A stretch of 64,000 bases of DNA from JAAYUD01 sp041907665 (GTDB taxonomy: Bacteria; Bacteroidota; Bacteroidia; Bacteroidales; Bacteroidaceae), in contig JAYRGW010000001.1 in assembly GCA_041907665.1 (NCBI GenBank), positions 199,991 to 263,990 of the forward strand, given 5' to 3'. The translations under genes and the position numbers were made by a program. Positions 23,677-30,854 of the stretch are shown here, in pieces (position 1 is the stretch's first letter; the number at the start of each line of letters is the position of its first letter). Under the pieces are notes generated by a model that searched no databases, had not been told where the DNA came from, and worked only from the letters and a program-made list of their open reading frames with translations.

Positions 23677-24234
23677 TTAACTCCTTTTTTTTTGTCCTTC
23701 ATCGCTTCCAGATGAAGCATCTGCATCTTCATCTTTCCCTTCGCTGCCTTCTGTTGTATCCGCAGGAGCTTCAGAGCTATTATTCTCAGGATCCTGTTTT
23801 TCATCATTCTCGGCGTTGTCACCGGTTGTATCTTCAGGAGCTTCAGAACTATTATTCTCAGGATTCTGCTTTTCATCTTTTTCGGCGTTGTCACTGGCTG
23901 GATCCGCAGGAGTTTCAGAGCTATTGTTTTCAGGATTCTGCTTTTCATCTTTCTCGGTGTTGTCATTAGCTGGATCTGCAGGAGCTCCGGAACCGTTATC
24001 GGGATTCGGTTCTTCTGAAAGCCATTCACGTCTATAAGCAATGATGGAATCTCTATCAGTTAACTCAAGTAAGGAGTATAGAATGTCTCCTGAATAGAAT
24101 CTGGGGTTACGAGAGAATTTGTTCAGGTTTTGCGAATTGTTAGGGTCTAACTGAAATAGCAATTTAAGATCTGCTTCAGCATGTTGTTCAGCCTTCAAAT
24201 CTATATAAGCTTTGTTTTTTTCTTTAAAATTCAT
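23677..24234 (-). CDS. Acidic repeat protein of the virion operon (185 aa)
   Basis: Residues 1-84 form a small folded domain (NFKEKNKAYIDLKAEQHAEAD, FYSGDILYSLLELTDRDS). Residues 85-156 are three tandem copies of a 24-residue acidic unit (PADPANDNTEKDEKQNPENN and so on), followed by a degenerate fourth. The repeats are disordered and rich in E, D, N and P. The gene ends in GQKKRS directly on a run of nine A, a classic slippery sequence. Its place after the capsid and the 338-aa virion protein suggests a scaffold, decoration or neck-related protein. Confidence 0.6.
   Translation of the reverse strand: MNFKEKNKAYIDLKAEQHAEADLKLLFQLDPNNSQNLNKFSRNPRFYSGDILYSLLELTDRDSIIAYRREWLSEEPNPDNGSGAPADPANDNTEKDEKQNPENNSSETPADPASDNAEKDEKQNPENNSSEAPEDTTGDNAENDEKQDPENNSSEAPADTTEGSEGKDEDADASSGSDEGQKKRS
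23685..23693 (-). promoter_or_regulatory. Candidate -1 frameshift site (nine A)
   Basis: On the minus strand CAA AAA AAA AGG AGT TAA ends the acidic repeat gene; slipping back one base reads AAA AAG GAG TTA and stays open for 27 codons into the next gene's ATG and on to 23189. The A-tract fits A-AAA-AAG slippage. It could instead be a phase-variable homopolymer or an indel. Confidence 0.55.
23755..23982 (-). repeat. 72-bp tandem repeats in the acidic repeat gene
   Basis: Three 72-bp units plus a degenerate fourth encode the 24-residue acidic repeat (…DEKQNPENNSSE…). The units differ by scattered substitutions. In-frame gain or loss of units would change the linker length without breaking the gene. 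Confidence 0.85.
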
Positions 24235-24292
24235 CTTAGTTGATAATTAGACTCCGGCAACCCTTTGGCTGTCGGAGTAGTTAAACAATAGA

Positions 24293-25309
24293 CTAAGCTG
24301 TTTGTACACGACTACCATCAACTTCTACGAGAGTATTAGTGTCTAATATTCGCAACGAGATTCTACTACCAGCTTTAGCGGTCCAAGTAGTGCCATCGAC
24401 GAGAGTAAAAAGAGAACCGTCGGCAATCGTTGCAGCGTTACTTGATGCTGTACCAATAAGAGTAATTACGCGTCCTTTGTCACTTTCCGTTATACCGGAT
24501 ATTTTAGAAATAGCATAAGTCGCAGTTGCACCGGCTGGTATTTGGTATTGGTCAACGCCAGATTTAATTGCGAGAGTGTCACTATCCGCTACATTAACAA
24601 CATCAGGAACAGTGATAAACGCACCGACATAGTGGTGATACTGAATGACAGAAGAACGTTCAAAAGTAAATGTTATATATCGACCGTCCTTGTTATGCTT
24701 TCCTTCAGATTTTTTCAAAATAACAGGAGAGTCCAATGATCCGAGAATCATCCATCCTTGCGTTTGGATTGACTTAAAGAATACGAGGAATTTACCTCCG
24801 GTGTGTTCCTCCTGGAAATCGAGTAATTTATCGCGCATTCCCCCCATCACGATAGTCAACGTATTAGTTCCAGTCGTAGTGATGTCTCCTTTTTCTGAAG
24901 AACTTTCATATTCAGGGATCGTATGAGCCTCAAAGTAATGCATATATTCTCCAGGCAACATCGGTATAGATGCGACTTCTCTATTAATATTGGGAGAAGG
25001 AAACTCCTTTGTGCGATCTATCTGACTGACATCTACAAGATACACCTGGTAAGAGATATCGCTGCCGGAGGTATATTTATCGGCAGTATCGTCAATACTA
25101 CCTATCACAGCCATAACTGCGAGAGAAGTACCGCCGGCGATGTTGCATCCGAATAAAGAGTCAGGGCAAGTAAACAGTCCTATAATTGCGATAATGAAAA
25201 CTACTGCAGAGAGCAAAAAATACATTGATCTCATGTGCTCAATAGCTCTTTTTTGGTCAGCGCGATATGCACGAATCGCCCTGTTGATAATAGACTTTTT
25301 TAATTTCAT
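24293..25309 (-). CDS. Phage virion protein with an N-terminal membrane-like segment (338 aa)
   Basis: A 338-residue protein. Residues 31-48 are hydrophobic (FLLSAVVFIIAIIGLF), preceded by a basic lead, which is odd for a virion protein. From about residue 66 (MAVIGSIDDTADKY) it reads like a phage structural protein, with a C-terminal beta-rich domain (ITLIGTASSNAATIADGSLF, then TTWTAKAGSRISLRI) of the kind used for capsid decoration or tail attachment. It starts 65 bases after the capsid gene ends. The internal Met66 (25114) could be the true start, but the frame is open and coherent from 25309. Confidence 0.55.
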   Translation of the reverse strand: MKLKKSIINRAIRAYRADQKRAIEHMRSMYFLLSAVVFIIAIIGLFTCPDSLFGCNIAGGTSLAVMAVIGSIDDTADKYTSGSDISYQVYLVDVSQIDRTKEFPSPNINREVASIPMLPGEYMHYFEAHTIPEYESSSEKGDITTTGTNTLTIVMGGMRDKLLDFQEEHTGGKFLVFFKSIQTQGWMILGSLDSPVILKKSEGKHNKDGRYITFTFERSSVIQYHHYVGAFITVPDVVNVADSDTLAIKSGVDQYQIPAGATATYAISKISGITESDKGRVITLIGTASSNAATIADGSLFTLVDGTTWTAKAGSRISLRILDTNTLVEVDGSRVQTA

Positions 25310-25373
25310 AATTACTTGTTATTAAATAGGATAAACGGAAAGATTTAAACTTACCGTTTATCTTGAGTGAATA

Positions 25374-27458
25374 TTACTGAACACCAGGAATGTTAGGTTG
25401 AACCAACTTATTGACAGTACGAACGCCGTTCACTTGACGCTCGAATTCAAAAAACTTATTTAAAGAGTTCAAACCAACCATTATATAATCACCAACTTTA
25501 GTAGGACTAAAGTCTGTAGAGATCTCAGAAAAATTTCCCGATTTTGCTATTTTGGTAGGGAAAGTTACATCGCCTATCTGGATTATATACGCAGCCCCTT
25601 GTTTAGCTCCGGCAATGGAAGTAAGAGATGTATCCTTTGTATTTTTCCCTGTAATATACCAACGATGGTTTTTATCGGCGGTAATAGTAGTTGAATCAGC
25701 GAGAACTTTAACGGCAGGAAGATTCATAAAGATTCTCTGGAGTTGATAGTTGTTTTCATCAAGATCTTCTTTGCTAGTAAACTTTGGACCAACATAGGAA
25801 GCACCACAGCCTTCTTTCCAAGTCGACCATGAATGCACTTCTTCCATGTCGTCTTTCATTTTGGCATTCAACATTTCACCTGCCACGTTTTCAAGAAATT
25901 CGATATTACCGGGCTCTTGAATAAACATCAGATTTTCTTGACCAAGATTAGGCACCCATTTAATGTGTAGATTTGTGTCTGGAACTGTCACGGAGTAAGC
26001 ACTCGGCCCATTAGTGAAATCTGTATCCTTTCCATATTCTTTTCTCAGGCACTTCAACCACCAAGTATAGTGATTAGCATTCAAGTATAAAAAGAATCCG
26101 TCTAGCGTTTGATTTTCGTCTAACTGTGAAAGAACTTCGTCAACGAACTCCTTTACGACATCCAGCATAGTTGTATTATCATACGAATATAGAGAGTCGT
26201 CATCATTTGGTTTAAGTGAGAGTTCATGCACTAGGCGAGCGAGGGTATAATATACTCCGGTTGCTGCATTCAGATAATGACCAGGAACACCTCCCTCGGG
26301 TTTTCTGTAGATACCCATAATGTGGCGGTGGTTTTGCTCCTGCTGCATTTGAGTATACATGTTTAATAGACAGAATTCGATAATAGACCATTTCATTGGG
26401 TCTGAATTCTCTTTGTTCAGATATCCGATATACATTCTTTCGATCTCTTTCATGGAACCGAAAGAAACTTTCATCATCGCATCGTCAACGTAACCGAATT
26501 GAGGCTCGATTTTCATGCCACCTTTAAAGACCTTACCTGTTTGGTATGCCTGGGAAACCGAATCGAAGAAGGCGTTCATTAACACTGCTCTGTCCTGAAT
26601 TCCATACTGAGTTGGAAATAAGTCATTCACAGTACGCAGATTAATAATTCGAGCGATAAGAGCATCTTGTCGGCGAATGAGGTATTGATCTGCGAGATTA
26701 CCAAGAGCATCACCGGCAACAGCCGAGGTCCCTAATGAAAAAGTTCCATCGGCCAATTTCTTTGGATCCAGTTGGTGAGCTTCTTGGAGCTTTCTATAGC
26801 GACCACGAAGGGATTCACCGTATTTGTGAAAGTCAGATTTGAAAGAGGAGAAATCTTCTTCCGTCGGATCGGTCAAGTCATTTGATAATTTTGGATTTGC
26901 AGATAACTTGTTATAACGCTTACTCATGTCGAATATCGGATTATCGATACCAAAGAGCGATTTTTCTGTAGTCAGGTTTGGCATATTTTCAATTGAAAAG
27001 TTAACAACTTCTTTTGGGGTTGGAGCGACTGTTTGAATGGCAATCGTCTCAATCTGCCTTTTCAGCTTTTTATTCTCATTAACGACATTCTGAACTTGAG
27101 CTGAAATTTTCTCGAGAGAATTAGAAGAATCTTCTTTATTCGGCTTTTTATCGGGATCTTCTTCAGGGTCCTTTTCAGGATCTTCATTTTTATGAGGATC
27201 TTCTTCTTTTTTCGAGCCACCGTTCTTTTTTTCCTCAACTTCGACTTGGTTAAGAATACTTTGAATGCCTGCAATCTGTTTGCTGGTCCGATTATTTTCT
27301 TCATTAGCCATGTCCGAAGAAAGTTCAGTCTTATACTCCTCTTTATAAGCAGTGACTACTTGTTCCCATTCCTTATTTGTCAGCTTCCCGGCTTTGGCTT
27401 TGTCCTGGAATCCAAGGGATGTGAGAATTGCTAAGATTTTTTCTTTTAATGTCTTCAT
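25374..27458 (-). CDS. Major capsid protein with N-terminal scaffold-like region
   Basis: A 694-residue protein. Residues 1-150 are charged and coiled-coil-like, with an acidic low-complexity stretch (KKEEDPHKNEDPEKDPEEDP) and a coiled coil (EKISAQVQNVVNENKKLKRQ): a delta domain or scaffold, probably removed by the adjacent protease. Residues 160-694 look like a capsid shell protein (aromatic and beta-rich, for example LNANHYTWWLKCLRKEYG). The stop of the protease gene lies six bases upstream. Protease, then capsid with built-in scaffold, is the HK97-type arrangement. Confidence 0.7.
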   Translation of the reverse strand: MKTLKEKILAILTSLGFQDKAKAGKLTNKEWEQVVTAYKEEYKTELSSDMANEENNRTSKQIAGIQSILNQVEVEEKKNGGSKKEEDPHKNEDPEKDPEEDPDKKPNKEDSSNSLEKISAQVQNVVNENKKLKRQIETIAIQTVAPTPKEVVNFSIENMPNLTTEKSLFGIDNPIFDMSKRYNKLSANPKLSNDLTDPTEEDFSSFKSDFHKYGESLRGRYRKLQEAHQLDPKKLADGTFSLGTSAVAGDALGNLADQYLIRRQDALIARIINLRTVNDLFPTQYGIQDRAVLMNAFFDSVSQAYQTGKVFKGGMKIEPQFGYVDDAMMKVSFGSMKEIERMYIGYLNKENSDPMKWSIIEFCLLNMYTQMQQEQNHRHIMGIYRKPEGGVPGHYLNAATGVYYTLARLVHELSLKPNDDDSLYSYDNTTMLDVVKEFVDEVLSQLDENQTLDGFFLYLNANHYTWWLKCLRKEYGKDTDFTNGPSAYSVTVPDTNLHIKWVPNLGQENLMFIQEPGNIEFLENVAGEMLNAKMKDDMEEVHSWSTWKEGCGASYVGPKFTSKEDLDENNYQLQRIFMNLPAVKVLADSTTITADKNHRWYITGKNTKDTSLTSIAGAKQGAAYIIQIGDVTFPTKIAKSGNFSEISTDFSPTKVGDYIMVGLNSLNKFFEFERQVNGVRTVNKLVQPNIPGVQ

Positions 27459-27464
27459 TTTAAA

Positions 27465-28379
27465 TTAATTATTGAAAAAGTTATAAATCTTTCCTTTACT
27501 ATTGGAATTGAGACCAACCTGATAGGCATCATTAAGAGCGTCTTCTAGAGTGATAATACCATCTATAAGACCGTTATCTTTTGCCACATTGGCCATATAG
27601 GTTTCACCTCTGAGTATCGGATCGTTATCTTTCAGTTCAGAGAATGGAGATCGAGAGGACCGAACTTCGTTAATAAATTGAATAGCCATAGGGTTAAGTT
27701 CTTCACTGATAAATTGATCAGGCTTCCCTTTTATTATGTCGTTGTATTTTTTATTTTTCAGGTCTGATTGATCCGCATATAAATCGAAGATTTTTATCCC
27801 CATGTTTTCGAAGAATTTTGAAGGGTCCATCACCTGCGTCATGACGCCGATACAACCTATAAGATCATTTTGGGTCATGGCCATTACTTTTGTACCATGG
27901 CACCCGATATAGTACGCTGCAGATGCGCACAGTTTCTCGATAAGCACATAGATGGGCTTTGTCAAAGACTTAAGTGTCTCTGACAATCTATCTAGATACC
28001 AACCTTCTCCACCGCCAGAACTTATATGAAGAAAATGTACGCTAATATTGGGATTTGCATCTGCTGCTTTAATCTCGGATTCAAATTGTTTAGAAGAAAA
28101 ACACCAACAACTGTCAGCTGTTATAAATCCGGAAATAAAGAAATAGGCGATCGTGTTCTGTTCGAGCTCAGTAGAGGAATAATCATCAATCGCTATGGGA
28201 ATGTCTTTATTAGATAATTCACAAGTTCGCTTAACGCGACTTTTTATAGTGTCTTTATATGTTGGCAGTTTGCCTTCTAAAAGCATATAATTCATTAGTG
28301 ATTCGGTATATTGTTCTCGAGTCACTAATAAATTGCTAGCTCTTAAAAATTCTGAAGGTAAGTGTAATGTCTTGGCCAT
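27465..28379 (-). CDS. Prohead maturation protease, S49 (SppA/protein C) family
   Basis: A 304-residue serine peptidase. The S49 core is clear: ISSGGGEGWYLDRLSETL (118-135), then IEKLCASAAYYIGCHG with the catalytic Ser at residue 153, then IGVMTQVMDPSKFFENMG and YADQSDLKNKKYND with the candidate general-base Lys near 208. Such enzymes cleave the scaffold during capsid maturation. The gene lies directly before the capsid gene (6-base gap). Length and layout are typical of the phage lambda protein C group without a fused scaffold. Confidence 0.82.
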   Translation of the reverse strand: MAKTLHLPSEFLRASNLLVTREQYTESLMNYMLLEGKLPTYKDTIKSRVKRTCELSNKDIPIAIDDYSSTELEQNTIAYFFISGFITADSCWCFSSKQFESEIKAADANPNISVHFLHISSGGGEGWYLDRLSETLKSLTKPIYVLIEKLCASAAYYIGCHGTKVMAMTQNDLIGCIGVMTQVMDPSKFFENMGIKIFDLYADQSDLKNKKYNDIIKGKPDQFISEELNPMAIQFINEVRSSRSPFSELKDNDPILRGETYMANVAKDNGLIDGIITLEDALNDAYQVGLNSNSKGKIYNFFNN

Positions 28380-28432
28380 CCTCGTTTATTTTTCATCAAA
28401 GATAGCCAGGTCTTTTTGCGGGATAAAGTACG

Positions 28433-28753
28433 CTATATTATTGGATAAGGCTGTTTGCTGGTTATTTTTATAGCATAATGGTTAAGGTACTGACTTATTA
28501 TGCACTTTACAGGGTAGTCTTCGCTGCCAAAGGATATTGTTCCTTTATTAATAGATATACGAGCATTGAATTCTCGACCAACCCATGCTGGTGATATGTT
28601 GTCAGTCGAAGATAGATTTAGGTCGACGGTATAAGCTGTTCCCTGATTAGATGTCTCTGGTGTCGGTTCAAGAATAAAAGGATCGACAAGAATGTTGAGT
28701 TCTTTGGAGGATGTTAATTCTATTATCCTAATTATTTGAGAAAACTGTTTCAT
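28433..28753 (-). CDS. Small phage protein of unknown function (106 aa)
   Basis: A 106-residue protein, rich in beta-strand residues (FNARISINKGTISFG). It comes before the protease in the late run. A head-related role is possible. No recognisable family. Confidence 0.45.
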   Translation of the reverse strand: MKQFSQIIRIIELTSSKELNILVDPFILEPTPETSNQGTAYTVDLNLSSTDNISPAWVGREFNARISINKGTISFGSEDYPVKCIISQYLNHYAIKITSKQPYPII

Positions 28754-28873
28754 AATTAATTGATAATTAATATTTTAGTTATATGGAGGATATGAGTAGG
28801 ACTATTTTACCATACATTTGGGACAAAAAGTGATATTTGGTAGGTTCTTTTTTTAGGCTCATTTTAAGTGTTT

Positions 28874-29371
28874 TTAAGTGTTCGCGAAATTCTTTTGATT
28901 CTTTTGGTACTTTCTGCGATGACTTTTCTTTCTACAGTTATCTCTCCACCGATAATAATTTTTTAGGAGAGCATCTTCTGATATAGACTCTATCGAGTAC
29001 ATGGTCATAAATCCGAATGCGATCTCTATATTATCAAGGCGGTGGGCATCTCTATAGTTTTCCTCAAATCGATCATGCAATTCATTATCGAACATCAGCT
29101 TTATTTTTTTCTCAATCATTCGTTGTGCTCGAGCAGATAGGTAATTATAAACTTCTGGCTTTTTGCCTATGCGTCTAGAGGGAAGATTTATAAGTAAATT
29201 GCCTGTATCTACTGGACTTTTGCCTTCAGGCCTTTTTTGAAGTAAGTCAAATATAATATGATATAAGTCGGATGAATCTGGAAATGCAATCGGATCGCTG
29301 CATAAATTGCCAAATTTACCTTTAATATACTCTGCCAAATAGGGCTTGATGTTGATGCAAGTGTTAATCAT
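28874..29371 (-). CDS. Phage protein of unknown function, possible late regulator (165 aa)
   Basis: A 165-residue basic protein ending in a lysine/arginine-rich tail (CRKKSHRRKYQKNQKNF). The body is helical. It is the first gene after the CCCAAC repeat array and before the head genes, a typical place for a late activator or a replication/packaging protein. I do not recognise a family. Confidence 0.5.
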   Translation of the reverse strand: MINTCINIKPYLAEYIKGKFGNLCSDPIAFPDSSDLYHIIFDLLQKRPEGKSPVDTGNLLINLPSRRIGKKPEVYNYLSARAQRMIEKKIKLMFDNELHDRFEENYRDAHRLDNIEIAFGFMTMYSIESISEDALLKNYYRWRDNCRKKSHRRKYQKNQKNFANT

Positions 29372-29416
29372 TTCTTTTTTGTTTTCTGCTTAAAAATAAA
29401 AGTTGCTTTTTTAGAA

Positions 29417-29737
29417 CCCAACGGCCCAACGGCCCAACGCAATGATAAAATTTTAGCTAAGTTACTAATATTTAAGTTGAAAGACAAATTTTTTACTAAA
29501 AAATTAGTGCCAAACGCGCCCAACTTTTTATTATTTCGTTGGGTTTAGCTTTCCGAGTGATCCTGTATATAGTTGGGCATAGAATTATCGAACCAAACGA
29601 AGCCCAACGTATAAAGGATGCGCCCAACTAAACCAAACGAACACATAAATAGAAATAAAATACTATATATCAACTATTTACTAATATATTGTATTTTGAA
29701 AAATAATCTTCTCGTTGGGCTGTTGGGCCGTTGGGCT
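29417..29737. repeat. Array of GCCCAACG heptamers in both orientations, candidate origin
   Basis: About ten copies of CCCAAC(G) or its complement lie within 320 bp of gene-free DNA. Three copies with an 8-bp period stand at 29417-29439 (CCCAACGG units) and three inverted copies at 29713-29736 (CGTTGGGC units); single copies lie at 29518, 29537, 29572, 29602 and 29622, mixed with CCAAACGA variants. The outer clusters are inverted relative to each other. Next to the primase-helicase operon this could be iterons of a replication origin or binding sites of a regulator. Confidence 0.6.
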
Positions 29738-29805
29738 CGTTTTTCTGAAAAATATTTTTCATGCTTGTACTTATTTCAATTGTTAAATTAGGGGTTATCG
29801 GGGAA

Positions 29806-29842
29806 ATAAAAAGTCCCGGGCGTCATCACGACGCCTGGGACT
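29806..29842 (-). terminator. Strong intrinsic terminator ending the early operon
   Basis: A 13-bp stem (29812-29824 with 29830-29842; AGTCCCGGGCGTC, one G-T pair) with a 5-base loop. On the minus strand it is followed by TTTTTA. It lies about 80 bases after the stop of the DUF4406 gene. Confidence 0.85.
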
Positions 29843-29923
29843 CAAAAAACTAATACAAAAATCAAAATTCAAGAATACTTTTGTTGCAGAATCGAATAAT
29901 ACTTTCGTGGTTTTCTCCACTAA

Positions 29924-30241
29924 CTATATCTCATCCTCTAGTACTTTAATGTTATAGACTTGGGCTGTTACACTTTCAACTTGGCATCCATTAGAAAAGC
30001 GCCATCCGGATGCCTTATAAATTGCATCACATTTGCGAAGAGCCGTTATACAACGTCCGAGTGCTTCCGCGTCGTCGACATCCTCTTCGATGGGGACAAT
30101 ATCAAATGGCGTAATAACAGAATGACCTTTGTCTTGAAGCATTGATTTAATATGATCAGATTGCTTCTTTGCTGCAATTTTCTTTTCTGTCAATGTGCCG
30201 TTTTTCCGGCCATTAATAGGGAGACATACGTAGACTATCAT
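29924..30241 (-). CDS. DUF4406 family protein
   Basis: A 105-residue protein of the deoxyribosyltransferase-like fold (IVYVCLPINGRKNG start, then HSVITPFDIVPIEE, ALRKCDAIYKASGW and NGCQVESVTAQV), matching DUF4406. Members are common in phages; a role in nucleotide metabolism or signalling is assumed from the fold but not proven. It is the last early gene, six bases after the antirepressor. Confidence 0.75.
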   Translation of the reverse strand: MIVYVCLPINGRKNGTLTEKKIAAKKQSDHIKSMLQDKGHSVITPFDIVPIEEDVDDAEALGRCITALRKCDAIYKASGWRFSNGCQVESVTAQVYNIKVLEDEI

Positions 30242-30246
30242 AACGT

Positions 30247-30777
30247 TTAAGATTCGAAAAGTTTGAGTTGACGGCGTTCGTAATCGAAATCGTCCATGGT
30301 AAGCTTGCGCAGTTTCTGTAATTTTTGATCGGCATTACTCAATATAAGCTTTGCTTTGTTGAAATTCGACTTCGCCTCTTCGACGATGCTAAGTTGCTTG
30401 TCTATTTCGTCCTGCTTCTGCTCCACAAAGATGGTTCGTGATGTGAAGTGAGCATATAATGCATGGTAGCATTCCAGCCGAAATTTACGCACAGCTTCGC
30501 GAGCTTCTTCCTTTACGTTTTTAGGGTTGATGGTGAAGAGCCAACCGAAGACAAATTCCATAGGCAAACAACACATTTCACGTTGTTTTCCGTCAGCTCC
30601 AACTGTGGTGCTGAGCACCACGGTTGAAGACAGGTCTCCATCGTCTTTTATCTTCTGATATTGCACCTTGAAATCGATGCCCAACGCTTCGCAAATCGGC
30701 TTGATTGCGACCAATTGTTCGTCACTTGTCGATACAATATCGACGTCATTTACTCTCGTAATAATTTTGGTATTCAT
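30247..30777 (-). CDS. Phage antirepressor (P22 Ant N-terminal domain)
   Basis: A 176-residue protein. Residues 10-115 match the P22_AR_N domain (ICEALGIDFKVQYQKIKDD, MCCLPMEFVFGWLFTINP, AREAVRKFRLECYHALYAHF). Residues 120-160 form a coiled coil. Antirepressors bind the phage repressor and favour lytic growth. It belongs to the early operon, facing the CI-type repressor at 36.3 kb. Confidence 0.82.
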   Translation of the reverse strand: MNTKIITRVNDVDIVSTSDEQLVAIKPICEALGIDFKVQYQKIKDDGDLSSTVVLSTTVGADGKQREMCCLPMEFVFGWLFTINPKNVKEEAREAVRKFRLECYHALYAHFTSRTIFVEQKQDEIDKQLSIVEEAKSNFNKAKLILSNADQKLQKLRKLTMDDFDYERRQLKLFES

Positions 30778-30854
30778 ATTTTATCTATTTTTTAATAAAA
30801 CATTTTTTACTCATATCTAACCTTTTAATATGGGGAACAATTCATCCTGCCGTA

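Noticed and set aside
23631..24041. 136-aa frame in the acidic repeat region
   Set aside because: Same strand, other frame; its apparent repeats are only the translation of the 72-bp repeats of the real gene.
29417..29737. CRISPR array
   Set aside because: The heptamers are short, irregularly spaced and in both orientations, without spacer units or cas genes.
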